Notes under the pieces: generated by a model | What the model was told of the DNA's origin: nothing | Seen by the model: only the letters and a program-made list of their open reading frames with translations | Databases searched by the model: none | Translations under genes and position numbers: made by a program | Shown: piece by piece, positions 8,716 through 19,540 of the stretch | Layout: the number at the start of each line of letters is the position of its first letter | Position numbering within the stretch: position 1 is the first letter of the stretch | NCBI GenBank assembly: GCA_009836625.1 | Contig: VXVC01000005.1 | Span: 25,345 to 89,344 of the forward strand | Source of the DNA: Holophagales bacterium | Lineage (GTDB): Bacteria; Acidobacteriota; Thermoanaerobaculia; Multivoradales; Multivoraceae | Length of the DNA: 64,000 bases | Reading direction: 5' to 3'

Positions 8716-9177
8716 ATGCCCATGAACATGAAGCAGTCTCACTCTCGCCTGACCCTGCCCGGCCTTGCTGCAGCCGTGGCGTTGGCCTTCCTGGCGCCGC
8801 CCGAGCCGGCCGCCGCGCACCACGCCTTCGCCGCCGAGTTCGACGCCACGAAGCCGGTTCGGCTTCGTGGCAAGGTGACGAAGGTCGAGTGGGTGAACCC
8901 GCACGCCTGGATCCACATCAACGTCACCGACGAGGACGGCACCGTGACGGCCTGGATGGTCGAGTGCGGACCGCCGGGCGCCCTGGTGCGGCGGGGCTGG
9001 AAGAAGAACTCGGTCGCGCCGGGCACCGAGGTCCTGGTCGAGGGCTATCAGGCGATCGACGGAGCGCCGCGGGCGAACGGGCGTGACGTGACGCTGCCGG
9101 ACGGTCGCCGGTTGTTTGCGGGATCGTCCGGCACCGGCGCGCCGTACGACGATCGAGAGTCCTCGGGCCAGCCGTAG
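8716..9177 (+). CDS. DUF6152-family exported protein
   Basis: 153 residues, with a signal peptide to about residue 35 followed directly by HHAFAAEFD. The blocks KPVRLRGKVTKVEWVNPHAW and MVECGPPGALVRRGWKKNSV match the DUF6152 family, small periplasmic proteins of unknown function resembling OB-fold modules. SD GAGGAG lies before the ATG. It sits 21 bases after the VOC fusion and 11 bases before the TonB-domain gene, so co-expression with the secreted-family proteins is likely. Confidence 0.85.
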   Translation: MPMNMKQSHSRLTLPGLAAAVALAFLAPPEPAAAHHAFAAEFDATKPVRLRGKVTKVEWVNPHAWIHINVTDEDGTVTAWMVECGPPGALVRRGWKKNSVAPGTEVLVEGYQAIDGAPRANGRDVTLPDGRRLFAGSSGTGAPYDDRESSGQP

Positions 9178-9188
9178 AGCAGCGCGGC

Positions 9189-9677
9189 GTGACGGCGGGC
9201 CCCTGGGTCGACCTGGGAAAGATCGCGGCGGTGGCGGTCATCCTGACCGCGATTCTGTACGGCCTGGGCACTCTGGTGTACTCCCAACTGCCGCCGGACA
9301 TCCTGGACATCTTCGGCGATCGGGAGCCTTCGGGCGTGGGCGAGGCGTCGCCCGAGTACGAGGCCCGTGAACAGCAGCCCATTCATGTTGGGGAGGCCGA
9401 GGGCGACTTCATACGTCCGGTGAGGACCTACACGGTTCAGCCGACGTACACGGACTACGCCAGGAAAGCCCGCATTGAGGGCAAGGTGATCCTGCGACTG
9501 ACAATCGATGAGCAGGGTGAGGTCCGGGAGGATGTCGAGGTCTTGAAGGGACTCGAGATGGGCCTGACCGAAGCAGCCGTCGTGGCCCTGAGGCAGTGGA
9601 GGTTCGAGCCGGCCCTACTGGATGGGCAGCCGGTCGCCGTCCACTGGACCATCACTGTCAACTTTCAGCTCGAGTAG
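9189..9677 (+). CDS. TonB C-terminal domain protein (energy transducer type)
   Basis: 162 residues: one N-terminal transmembrane helix (IAAVAVILTAILYGLGTLVY), a short linker, then a TonB C-terminal domain with YTDYARKARIEGKVILRL, IDEQGEVREDVEVLKGL and ALRQWRFEPALLDGQPV. TonB proteins couple the inner-membrane proton gradient to outer-membrane receptors. The periplasmic linker is much shorter than in canonical TonB and not proline-rich, so it may be a short TonB paralog or a sensor. The start is a GTG with a weak SD. No exbB/exbD is present in the window. Confidence 0.85.
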   Translation: MTAGPWVDLGKIAAVAVILTAILYGLGTLVYSQLPPDILDIFGDREPSGVGEASPEYEAREQQPIHVGEAEGDFIRPVRTYTVQPTYTDYARKARIEGKVILRLTIDEQGEVREDVEVLKGLEMGLTEAAVVALRQWRFEPALLDGQPVAVHWTITVNFQLE

Positions 9678-9737
9678 GGCCCTGGCCGGGCCCTGGTGGT
9701 ACCGTTGACGTTCAACCTGTTTGCAAGGAGGTGCCGG

Positions 9738-10826
9738 ATGAAGTCTGAGCGTGTTCTTCTCCTGAGTCTGACGGTTCTCCTGGCGGCACCGATAGCCGTT
9801 GCCGCACAGGACGACGTCCCGCGTCGGTCCGACGGCAAGCCGGACCTCTCCGGCGCCTACGACGTAGCGACCCTGACGCCGCTCACTCGGCCGCGCGAGT
9901 TCGGCGAGCGGCTGACCCTGACGGACGAAGAGGCGGCGGCGATCGCCCGGCGCAAGGCCGAGATCTACGAGGCGGACTTCAAGCCAAGCGATCCGAATCG
10001 CGAAGCGCCGCCGGTCGGCGGGGCGCCGATCTTCGATCCGGGGCTCGAGGTCGCATCGGGCGGCAGCGGCGGCTACAACGCCTTCTACATGGATCCTGGC
10101 GACAACGTGATCAGGATCGACGGCAAGTGGCGGACCTCGATCATCACCGACCCGCCGAACGGCCAGTATCCGGAGATGACGCCCGCCGGTATGGCGCGGG
10201 CGGCGGCGCAGTTCTCGGCGTTCGGCCACAAGAACACGGGAACCGCCTGGTGGCTGGAGGAGAACGAGGACGGTTCGGGCCCCTACGACAACATGGAACA
10301 GCGACCCCTCCCGGAGCGCTGCCTGCTCGGGTTCAGCTCGACCGGCGGGCCACCGATGTTGCCGGCGCTCTACAACAACCACAAGCGGATCGTGCAGACC
10401 GGGAACCACGTGATGATCCTGATCGAGATGGTCCACGACGCCCGCGTCGTGCGGATAGGCGGCGAGCACGCACCGGCCGCGGAGCGCCGGTGGATGGGTG
10501 ACTCGATCGGCTGGTGGGAGGGCGACACGCTGGTCGTCGACACGACGAACTTCGGCGAGGAGCCGGCCCTCGGTTCGGCGACGAAGGACCTCCATGTCGT
10601 CGAACGCTTCCAGCGCCTTCCGGACGGCAACCTGCTCTACGGCTTCGAGGTCGAGGATCCGAACGTCTGGGAAACGCGCTGGAGCGGTGAGTACGTGTGG
10701 CGGTCGACTCCCAACAAGGTCTTCGAGTACGCCTGCCACGAGGGCAACTACGCGCTGGGCAACGTGATGCGTGGCGCCCGCTTGCTGGAGGCTGACGCGA
10801 TCGCCGCGGCGGGCGGAGGAGAGTAG
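9738..10826 (+). CDS. Secreted protein of the DGKPDLSG/YACHEGNY paralog family
   Basis: 362 residues, signal peptide ending AVAAQ. Family blocks in order: RRSDGKPDLSGAYDVATLTP, GGYNAFYMDPG, DGKWRTSIITDPPNGQYP, GTAWWLEE, PLPERCLLGF (first Cys), LPALYNNHKRIVQT, HVMILIEMVHDARVV, MGDSIGWWEGDTLVVDTTNF, VVERFQRL, YACHEGNYALGNVMRGARLLE (second Cys). The ATG at 9738 is chosen for the excellent SD AAGGAGGTG at 9725-9733. Function unknown. Its TAG stop is followed in the same frame by the sulfatase reading frame. Confidence 0.9.
   Translation: MKSERVLLLSLTVLLAAPIAVAAQDDVPRRSDGKPDLSGAYDVATLTPLTRPREFGERLTLTDEEAAAIARRKAEIYEADFKPSDPNREAPPVGGAPIFDPGLEVASGGSGGYNAFYMDPGDNVIRIDGKWRTSIITDPPNGQYPEMTPAGMARAAAQFSAFGHKNTGTAWWLEENEDGSGPYDNMEQRPLPERCLLGFSSTGGPPMLPALYNNHKRIVQTGNHVMILIEMVHDARVVRIGGEHAPAAERRWMGDSIGWWEGDTLVVDTTNFGEEPALGSATKDLHVVERFQRLPDGNLLYGFEVEDPNVWETRWSGEYVWRSTPNKVFEYACHEGNYALGNVMRGARLLEADAIAAAGGGE
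10815..10821 (+). promoter_or_regulatory. Shine-Dalgarno sequence lacking a standard start codon downstream
   Basis: GGAGGA-type sequence at the end of the secreted-family gene, placed correctly for initiation near 10827-10830. The only codons there in the sulfatase frame are TCG and ATC. Confidence 0.5.
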
Positions 10827-10829
10827 TCG

Positions 10830-12230
10830 ATCGGCTGGAGCGCTTCTTCCGGGCGGCGCCCGTGGCCGCTGTGGCTGGGTTGGCTGCTTCTGGCTTCGGC
10901 GCCGGCCATCCGCGCCGCTGAGCAGCCGCCGAACATCCTCGTCTTCGTCGCCGACGACGCCGGCTGGTCGGACTTCGGGGCCTACGGCAACCGCGTCGTG
11001 CGGACGCCGGCTCTGGACGGTCTGGCGGCATCCGGCGTCGTCTTCGAGAACGCGTTCCTGACCACGGCGTCGTGCAGTCCGTCGCGGATCAGCATCCTGT
11101 CGGGTCGCTATCCGCACGCCACCGGTGCCGAGGACCTGCACAGCCCCCTGCCCGAAGGCGTCGAGCTACTACCGAGCCTGTTGGGCCGCGAGGGCTACTT
11201 CACGGGTCACATGCGGAAGACCCACTACGGTCCGGCCGGCGAGCGGCAGTTCGACTGGTTTTCGGAGGAGACCTGGGAAGGCCTGCCCGGCTTTCTGGAC
11301 CAGGCGGGTGAGAGACCGTTCTTCCTCTGGGTCGGCTTCCGGGACCCGCATCGGCCGTACGCCGCCGGTGCCATCGATTCGCCGCACGATCCGGCGGACG
11401 TCTCCGTGCCGCCCTATCTCGTCGACGACGCCGCGACCCGGGAAGACCTGGCCCTGTACTACGACGAGATCGCCCGCATGGATGGCGAGATCGGCCGCAT
11501 GCTGGCCGAGCTGGACCGCCGCGAGCTCCGTGAGAACACCCTCGTCGTCTTCCTGAGCGACAACGGCGCGCCCTTTCCGCGCGCCAAGGCGACCGCGTAC
11601 GACGCCGGCATCCGCGCGCCACTCATCATCTCGTGGCCCGGCGTGACGCCCGCCGGGGTCCGCTACCCGGGGCTCGCCAGCATGATCGACCTTTCTCCGA
11701 CGCTGCTCGAAGCGGCCGGCGCGGAGACACCTGCGAGTTTCCACGGTTCGAGCTTCGCCACCGCCTTGACCGACCAGACCGTGCCCGGTCGCGAGTATGT
11801 GTTCGCGGAGCGCAACTGGCACAACTGCGACGAGCACATCCGAGCCGTGCGGAGCGTGCGCTACAAGCTGATCCGCAACGCGTACACGGAGTTGCCCCTG
11901 TGCACGCCGGCCGACGCCTCGCGCAGCGCCTCCTGGTACAGCCTGACGGCGCGCCGCGAGGGGGGAACCTTGACGCCGGGTCAGGCGCGCCTGTTCGAGG
12001 CGCCGCGGCCGGTGATCGAGGTCTACGACCTGGCCTCGGATCCGCACGAGCTGGTCAACCTTGCCGGCCGGCCGGAAGTGGAGCGGATTGCCCGGCAGTT
12101 GAGCCGCGTGCTCGATGTCTGGATCGAGGAGACGGAGGACTTCCCGCCGAGTCGCCGGCGGCGGGCGAACAACACGGACCGGATCACGGGCGTGAAGTTC
12201 AGTCAGCAGGTGCCGCCGCTCGAGCCTTAG
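10830..12230 (+). CDS. Sulfatase-family protein with non-standard or damaged start
   Basis: About 466 residues if read from the ATC at 10830. The frame encodes a signal-like stretch (PLWLGWLLLASAPAIRA), the metal block PPNILVFVADDAGWSDFG, formylglycine motif CSPSRISILSGR, then GHMRKTHYGP, RDPHRPY, VVFLSDNGAPFPRAKATAYD and AGIRAPLIISWPG, so the catalytic domain is complete. No ATG, GTG or TTG exists in frame between the upstream TAG (10824) and 10998, where a GTG lies well inside the fold. A strong SD sits just before the ATC. Possible explanations are ATC initiation, a sequencing error, or a mutated start. Arylsulfatase/heparan-sulfatase-like; substrate unknown. It ends 1 base from the convergent hydrolase stop. 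Confidence 0.8.
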   Translation: MGWSASSGRRPWPLWLGWLLLASAPAIRAAEQPPNILVFVADDAGWSDFGAYGNRVVRTPALDGLAASGVVFENAFLTTASCSPSRISILSGRYPHATGAEDLHSPLPEGVELLPSLLGREGYFTGHMRKTHYGPAGERQFDWFSEETWEGLPGFLDQAGERPFFLWVGFRDPHRPYAAGAIDSPHDPADVSVPPYLVDDAATREDLALYYDEIARMDGEIGRMLAELDRRELRENTLVVFLSDNGAPFPRAKATAYDAGIRAPLIISWPGVTPAGVRYPGLASMIDLSPTLLEAAGAETPASFHGSSFATALTDQTVPGREYVFAERNWHNCDEHIRAVRSVRYKLIRNAYTELPLCTPADASRSASWYSLTARREGGTLTPGQARLFEAPRPVIEVYDLASDPHELVNLAGRPEVERIARQLSRVLDVWIEETEDFPPSRRRRANNTDRITGVKFSQQVPPLEP

Positions 12231-12231
12231 C

Positions 12232-14145
<1,914 letters not shown>

Positions 14146-14784
14146 GTGACGTTCTCCTGGAGGGCTACCCTGGTTCTTGCGCTGGGCATTCTGCCAGTTG
14201 CGGCCGCCTCGGAGCCGGCGGTCGGCGAGCCCAGGCGGGTCGCCGTGCTCGTAGCCGATGCGGATGACGAGCGGGTCGCCATGGTGGCCGAGGCGGTTTC
14301 CTTCTGGAACGGGACAGTCTCGGAGCTGGGACTGGCCGGGCCGTTTTCGGAGCCGGGACACCAGGCTCCGCCGGAAGAACTGCGGCCGTTCGAGAACTAC
14401 GCCCACCAGCTCTCGCAGCTTGCCGGCCGCCTCGATTCGTCGACCCCGGGGCCGCAACCGCCGGAAGCGCTCCTCCGCGTCGACGCGGAGGTCGTCGTGC
14501 TGCTCTCCGCCCAGAGTCTCATGCCCTTCGCCTGGCCCTACGGCGACGATGGCCGCTACTTCGTCGCCATTCCTTCAGGCGACGAGCGCGACAACGTCGT
14601 GCGCAACGTGATCGCGCACGAGTTCGGGCATGTCCTTGGCCTGAAGCACATTCGCCAGCCGGGTGTTCTGATGTGCCAGCCCTGCGACACGTCGGCGCGC
14701 AGCAGCAACCATCCGCGATTCCTGCCGTTGACCGACCTCGACCGCGAGCGGCTACGGTCCTTCCTCGGAGGAACCGAACCGTGA
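14146..14784 (+). CDS. Exported HExxH zinc metalloprotease-like protein
   Basis: 212 residues with signal peptide (TLVLALGILPVAAASE). The zinc signature HEFGHVLGLKH (His158, Glu159, His162, His168) follows the HExxHxxGxxH pattern of metzincins. Upstream are VVVLLSAQSLMPFAWPYGDD and AIPSGDERDNVVRNVIAHEFGH, consistent with a small matrixin-like domain; a CQPC pair follows at about residue 180. The GTG start directly abuts the divergent start codon at 14145; the SD is weak (GGGG). The stop overlaps the next start in GTGA, so it is coupled to the PhoD-like gene. The substrate is unknown. Confidence 0.78.
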   Translation: MTFSWRATLVLALGILPVAAASEPAVGEPRRVAVLVADADDERVAMVAEAVSFWNGTVSELGLAGPFSEPGHQAPPEELRPFENYAHQLSQLAGRLDSSTPGPQPPEALLRVDAEVVVLLSAQSLMPFAWPYGDDGRYFVAIPSGDERDNVVRNVIAHEFGHVLGLKHIRQPGVLMCQPCDTSARSSNHPRFLPLTDLDRERLRSFLGGTEP

Positions 14785-16421
14785 CCTCTGTCTGGACCCG
14801 GAGGCGCTTCATCGCCGCTGCGGCCGCCGCGGCCGCCGGAACCGGCCTCAGCCGTTCGCCGGCGCTTTCCGACGACGGCTGGCGCGCCGGGCCGCTCCAG
14901 CATCTGATTCCGGCGGCCAGCCACGACCGGGTGGCGCTCAAGTGCTCATTCGGCGAGCCGCTCGACTTCGTGCCGGAACTGCGCATTGGCGACCGCCTGG
15001 TCGCGGGCAGGAGCACGGACACGGAGAGGCGTTTCTTTTCCTTCGACGCGCCCGGTCTGGAACCGGACACCGAGTACACCCTGCAACTGCTCGGCGGCGG
15101 CGAGACGTTGTGCGACCCGTGGCCGCTCCGCACGTTCCCGCTGCCCTCGGCCCAACCCGAGTCGGTGCGGTTCCTCGCCTATACCTGCGCCGGCGGCCAT
15201 CCCGAGGCGGGCTTCTTCCTGCCGTTGGCGGTTCGCCGCCGGCTGTTGAGGCGGGCGCTCTCCTTCCGCCCGCGGGCGCTGATCGCGATCGGTGACCACA
15301 TCTACTGGGACCAGCGCACGGTGCTCTACAACCGCGGCGAGGAACGAGGCCGGCGTTCCCGGGAGTTCTACGAACGGATCGGCTGGCTGGACCTGAGCCT
15401 CCCCGCGCTCGGAACGAGCAACGAGACCTCGCTCAAGGCCGCGGTCGGACCGCAGATCGCCGAGCTGTACGGCGTCATGCTGCGGTCGACGCCTTCCTAC
15501 TTCGTCAGCGACGACCATGATTACTACGAGAACGACGACGCGGATCCCCGGATGGTCACCTTGCCGCCCGACCGCTACCAGGTCGACTTCGCGCGCTTCA
15601 CCCGCAACGCCTACCTGCCGGAGTTCCTGCCGGATGTGGCACGTCCGCCGGCGATGTCCGGCACCGGTGCCGGTGACCGGGAGCCCGGTATCTCCGAGGC
15701 CTTCGGCACGTTCCGCTACGGGCGGCTGGCCGAAGTCCTGATCTACGACTGCGCCCGCTACCTCTCCCTCAAGGGCGTCCATGCCGGCCTGGTGCCGCCG
15801 GAGACGGAAGACTGGCTGCACCGGCGCACGCGGGACCAGGCGGTGGCTCAGTTGTTCCACGTTCCTTCCCATCCGTTCGGCTGGTCGGCGGGGAAGTGGC
15901 GGGAGTGGTATCCGGACGTCGCCGACCTCGACGACGGCGGTGCCACCGTGTCGCGGATCGGCGACTTCGCGGGCAGCAACTTCCGGCTGACGACGGAGCG
16001 GGAGAAGTACTTCTGGCAGGAGGGCTGGTGGCGCCAGCATCAGCGCCTGCTGGAGTCGCTGACGTCCCAGCGGCAACGGGCCGGCATCGTTCTCTCGGGC
16101 GACCTGCATGCGATCGGCCACTCCGTTCTCGAACGAAGCGGCAACATGGATCTTTCAGCCAACCCGGTCCATGCGGTGCTGACCGGCCCGCTGGGCACAC
16201 TGACCGGCTGGCCGTCGGCGGCGCGGGGAACGCCACCCCTTGCGGCCACCGCGGTGGTGCAGGACGTGCGCGGCGAGACCTTCGAGAAGAACGGCTTCGC
16301 GCTCTTCGACGTGACGCCGTCGGAGGTCACGGTGCGACTGTTCGCCTGGAAGACGGGGGAGCCGGAATCGGCGATCGACGAACTCGAGCCCTACCACACG
16401 GCCGTCATCCGTCGCGACTGA
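14781..16421 (+). CDS. PhoD-like phosphatase, Tat-exported
   Basis: 546 residues. The N-terminus has a twin-arginine signal (TRRRFIAAAAAAAAGTG). A PhoD N-terminal Ig-like domain (HDRVALKCSFGEPL, TEYTLQLLGGGE) precedes the metallophosphatase core: RFLAYTCAGG, LIAIGDHIYWDQR, YFVSDDHDYYENDD and GIVLSGDLHAIGHS, with the Asp/His metal ligands of the family. These enzymes are Ca/Fe-dependent phosphodiesterases or alkaline phosphatases. The GTG at 14781 overlaps the metalloprotease stop, with SD TCGGAGGAA inside that gene. The role here may be phosphate scavenging from esters (inference). Confidence 0.88.
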   Translation: MTSVWTRRRFIAAAAAAAAGTGLSRSPALSDDGWRAGPLQHLIPAASHDRVALKCSFGEPLDFVPELRIGDRLVAGRSTDTERRFFSFDAPGLEPDTEYTLQLLGGGETLCDPWPLRTFPLPSAQPESVRFLAYTCAGGHPEAGFFLPLAVRRRLLRRALSFRPRALIAIGDHIYWDQRTVLYNRGEERGRRSREFYERIGWLDLSLPALGTSNETSLKAAVGPQIAELYGVMLRSTPSYFVSDDHDYYENDDADPRMVTLPPDRYQVDFARFTRNAYLPEFLPDVARPPAMSGTGAGDREPGISEAFGTFRYGRLAEVLIYDCARYLSLKGVHAGLVPPETEDWLHRRTRDQAVAQLFHVPSHPFGWSAGKWREWYPDVADLDDGGATVSRIGDFAGSNFRLTTEREKYFWQEGWWRQHQRLLESLTSQRQRAGIVLSGDLHAIGHSVLERSGNMDLSANPVHAVLTGPLGTLTGWPSAARGTPPLAATAVVQDVRGETFEKNGFALFDVTPSEVTVRLFAWKTGEPESAIDELEPYHTAVIRRD

Positions 16422-16460
16422 GGGTGCAGCTCCGCGTCCGGGTCGCCCGCGGCCGTGGGT

Positions 16461-16466
16461 TACTGT
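16461..16466 (+). promoter_or_regulatory. -10-like box TACTGT before abgT-type gene
   Basis: TACTGT lies 7 bases before the ATG at 16474, with no SD; probable leaderless start. Confidence 0.4.
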
Positions 16467-16473
16467 TCCGCGG

Positions 16474-18102
16474 ATGGCCGAGGCTCCGAGGCGACGGAAC
16501 AGGCGGGTTCGGAAGGGGCCGGGCCTCTTCACCCGCTTCCTGAACGTAGTCGAGTTCCTCGGCAACCTGTTGCCGCATCCGGTGACGCTATTCGCCGTGC
16601 TGGCGCTGCTCATCCTGCTGGTTTCGGGGATGGCGGAGATGCTCGACTGGCAGGTCGACGACCCGCGCCCCGTCGGCGTCTCGGGCCGCTCCGAGGACGG
16701 GTTGATCCGCGCGGTCAGTCTGATGAACCCGGAGGGGATGCGCCGGATCGCGATGAACCTCGTGACGAACTTCACCGGCTTCGCACCCCTGGGCACGGTC
16801 CTCGTCGCGTTGCTCGGGGTCGGTGTCGCGGAACGTTCCGGTCTGCTCGGCGCGTTGCTGCGGGCGCTGGTCCTGGGCGCGCCTCGGAACCTCCTGACCG
16901 CGGTCGTCGTGTTCGCGTCGGTCGTCTCCAACACCGCGTCCGAGATGGGCTACGTCGTGCTGATCCCGCTGGCTGCGGTCGTGTTTCGCGCGGTCGGCCG
17001 CCACCCGCTGGCCGGTCTCGCTGCGGCGTTCGCGGGCGTGTCGGGCGGTTACTCGGCGAACGTGCTGATCGGCACGGTCGATCCGCTGCTGGCCGGGATC
17101 ACGACAGAGGCGGCGCGCATCATCGATCCGTCCTACGCGCCCGGCGCGGTGAACGAGATCCCGGCGACCGCGAACTACCTCTTCATGTTCGTCAGCACCT
17201 TCATGATCACCGTGATCGGCACCCTGGTGACGACCCGGATCGTCGAACCCAAGCTCGGGAAGTTCGAGCCGAGCCGGGCGGCGGACGACCTGGAGGATCC
17301 GGAAGATGGCTTGAAGACGCTGTCGCCGGAGGAGAAGCGCGGGCTCAAGCTGGCGGGGGTGACGGTGCTCGCCATGCTTGGCGGGTTGGCCCTGCTCGCC
17401 CTGCCCGAGAACGGCTGGTTCCGCGACCCGGCGGTGAACGCGCTCCTGATCGACGACCTGAGGCCGATGCTGCGCAGCGTCGTCTCTCTCATCTTCGTCT
17501 TCTTCATCGTGCCGTCGATCGTCTACGGCCGGGTCACGGGATCGGTCCGGAACGACCGCGACGTGATCGACGGCATGGGCAGGGCGATGAGTTCGCTCGG
17601 GCCCTACATGGTGCTCGTCTTCTTCGCCGCCCAGTTCGTCTCGTTCTTCAACTGGACGAACCTGGGGACGATCACGGCGGTCGTGGGCGCCGACCTGCTG
17701 ACCCGGTTCGACCTGACCGGACCGATCGTGTTCGTACCGTTCATCCTGATGTGCTGCTTCGTCAACCTGATGCTCGGCAGCGCCTCCGCCCAGTGGGCGG
17801 TGACGGCGCCCATCTTCGTGCCGATGCTGATGACCGTCGGCTACAGCCCGGAGGTCATCCAGGCCGCCTACCGGATCGGCGACTCGACGACCAACATCAT
17901 CACGCCGATGATGAGCTACTTCGGGCTCATCCTGGCGGTGGCGATGCGGTACGACCGGAAGCTGGGAATAGGCACCCTGATCGCGACGATGATTCCCTAC
18001 TCGATCTCCTACCTCATCGGCTGGGTGACGCTGTTCTACGTGTGGGTGTTCGCGCTCGGCCTGCCGGTCGGCCCCGGTTCGCCGACCTACTACACGCCCT
18101 GA
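16474..18102 (+). CDS. AbgT-family transporter
   Basis: 542 residues, about 11-13 transmembrane segments. The AbgT family imports p-aminobenzoyl-glutamate or exports sulfonamides by proton antiport. Family blocks seen: NLLPHPVTLFAVLALLILLV, TNFTGFAPLGTVLVALLGVG, SNTASEMGYVVLIPLAA, GGYSANVLIGTVDPLLAGIT, FNWTNLGTITAV and GDSTTNIITPMMSYFGLIL. The inner-membrane location follows from the fold. There is no SD; a TACTGT box lies 7 bases upstream. Which of the two transport roles applies cannot be decided from sequence. Confidence 0.92.
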   Translation: MAEAPRRRNRRVRKGPGLFTRFLNVVEFLGNLLPHPVTLFAVLALLILLVSGMAEMLDWQVDDPRPVGVSGRSEDGLIRAVSLMNPEGMRRIAMNLVTNFTGFAPLGTVLVALLGVGVAERSGLLGALLRALVLGAPRNLLTAVVVFASVVSNTASEMGYVVLIPLAAVVFRAVGRHPLAGLAAAFAGVSGGYSANVLIGTVDPLLAGITTEAARIIDPSYAPGAVNEIPATANYLFMFVSTFMITVIGTLVTTRIVEPKLGKFEPSRAADDLEDPEDGLKTLSPEEKRGLKLAGVTVLAMLGGLALLALPENGWFRDPAVNALLIDDLRPMLRSVVSLIFVFFIVPSIVYGRVTGSVRNDRDVIDGMGRAMSSLGPYMVLVFFAAQFVSFFNWTNLGTITAVVGADLLTRFDLTGPIVFVPFILMCCFVNLMLGSASAQWAVTAPIFVPMLMTVGYSPEVIQAAYRIGDSTTNIITPMMSYFGLILAVAMRYDRKLGIGTLIATMIPYSISYLIGWVTLFYVWVFALGLPVGPGSPTYYTP

Positions 18103-18211
18103 GCAGGGCTCCGGCCTCGCTGGCTGCCGTTCTCCGGCACGCTGTCAAGGTCCTGTTACGATGACGCGTTCCGCCCCGGCGCGAGTCGGCGCGGAGGAGG
18201 GGAGATCGCCT

Positions 18212-18421
18212 ATGGCCAGACCTGGTCCGACCACTTTCGCGAAACGTCAACGAGAGATGCGCAAGCGCCAGAGGCGCCAGGAGAAGCTGGAACGGCGCGC
18301 GCAGCGGAAGATCGAGAAGGAGCAGGCGGCCCTGGAGGCGCCGGAGAACACGACCGGCGAGGATCCGGACATCGCTGGGATCGTCCCGGGTCCGCAGCCG
18401 CTCCCCGACTGGGACGACTGA
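18212..18421 (+). CDS. Small basic protein, function unknown
   Basis: 69 residues, with Arg/Lys-rich N-terminal half (FAKRQREMRKRQRRQEKLER) likely a charged helix, and an acidic C-terminus (PLPDWDD). Small proteins of this form (MARPGPTTFxKRxRE) occur in several proteobacterial and acidobacterial genomes; the role is unknown, perhaps RNA- or ribosome-associated. The start at 18212 is chosen for the strong SD GGAGGAGGGG. It ends 10 bases from the convergent secreted-family gene. Confidence 0.75.
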   Translation: MARPGPTTFAKRQREMRKRQRRQEKLERRAQRKIEKEQAALEAPENTTGEDPDIAGIVPGPQPLPDWDD

Positions 18422-18431
18422 CCCCCGCCGC

Positions 18432-19499
18432 CTACTGGCCGCCGCCGGACGCCGTGGCCTCGGCTTCCTCGGCGCGGGCGCCGGAAAGGATGTTGTACAG
18501 GCCGTAGTTGCCTTCGTGGCAGGCGTACTCGTACAGCGGAACGTCGCCCTTCTTCATCAGCAGCCGGGCGGTGAAGGGCCGCGTGTACGTCGCCGGGTCG
18601 TTCACCGTGTACTCGTACAGCAGGGTGTCCTCGGCGACGCGCCGGAACTTCTCGGTGACGTGCATCTCCCAGGCGGTGCCGACGGAACTGAACGCGCTGC
18701 CGCTGAAGCTCGACACCAGGTCGCTGAAGTTCTTCGTCTCGACGACCAGGGTGTCGCCGTCCCAGTAGCCGCGCGAGTCGCCCATCCACTGCCGCACCGA
18801 ATCGGGAAGATGAGGACGCCCGTCGAGCGGCACGATCCGGGTGTCGTGGACCATCTCGTTGAGGATCGCCACGTGGTGCACGGATTGGAAGATCTGGATG
18901 TTCTGGTTGTAGCCGCCCGGCGTGATCGGCGGTCCCACGTTGAAACCGAGGATGCAGCGCTCGGCCAATCCCCGATCCTCGTAGCTGTCGAGGCCGATGC
19001 CGCCGACCCGGAGCCGAACCGGGCGGTCGATCGGCTTGTCGTCGCCGAGCGTCTTTCGCTCGATACCGGGGTGCGTCTCCGGCAGCCGGCCGTTCGGCGG
19101 ATCGATGATCAGCGAGGTACGCAGGTCCTCGACGACCCTGGCGCCGCGGTCGAACCAGAAGTTGTTGTAGCCGCCGACTTCGCCGCCCACCTCGAGCCTT
19201 CTCTCCTCAGGGTCGCTGGGCAGATCGGCGACGCGCGCGCGTTCCACGGCCGCGGCCTCGAGCTCGGCGGCCCTGGTTTCGTCGATCACGGCTTCCTGGT
19301 CCGCGGGCCGCTGCAGCGGCGTCAGGGTGCGGAAGTCCCAGACGCCGGAGATGTCGGGCTTCCCGTCGGCAGCCAGTTGCGGCGTCCAGCCGGCCGCTTC
19401 CTGGGCCGTCAGCGCTGCCGGCAGCACGGTGATCGTCAACGCGACGGCGAGAGCCGGAGTGCCCGGGAAACGGAGGCGAGCGTTTCGGTGGCGACGCAT
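18432..19499 (-). CDS. Secreted protein of the DGKPDLSG/YACHEGNY paralog family
   Basis: 355 residues, signal peptide ending AALTAQ. Family blocks: AADGKPDISGVWDFRTLTPL, GGYNNFWFDRG, LRTSLIIDPPNGRLP, GLAERCILGFNVGPP (first Cys), HVAILNEMVHDTRIV, MGDSRGYWDGDTLVVETKNF, VTEKFRRV, YTVNDPATYTRPF and YACHEGNYGLYNILSGARAEE (second Cys). It lacks the GTAWW block of its relatives, replaced by DKPIDRPVRLRVGGIGLDS. Strong SD GAGGAGGGA. It lies 41 bases downstream of the symporter gene and is probably cotranscribed. Confidence 0.9.
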   Translation of the reverse strand: MRRHRNARLRFPGTPALAVALTITVLPAALTAQEAAGWTPQLAADGKPDISGVWDFRTLTPLQRPADQEAVIDETRAAELEAAAVERARVADLPSDPEERRLEVGGEVGGYNNFWFDRGARVVEDLRTSLIIDPPNGRLPETHPGIERKTLGDDKPIDRPVRLRVGGIGLDSYEDRGLAERCILGFNVGPPITPGGYNQNIQIFQSVHHVAILNEMVHDTRIVPLDGRPHLPDSVRQWMGDSRGYWDGDTLVVETKNFSDLVSSFSGSAFSSVGTAWEMHVTEKFRRVAEDTLLYEYTVNDPATYTRPFTARLLMKKGDVPLYEYACHEGNYGLYNILSGARAEEAEATASGGGQ

Positions 19500-19540
19500 G
19501 TCGTCCCTCCTCGTTTGTCGAACTCTGCCGTGGAGTCTAG

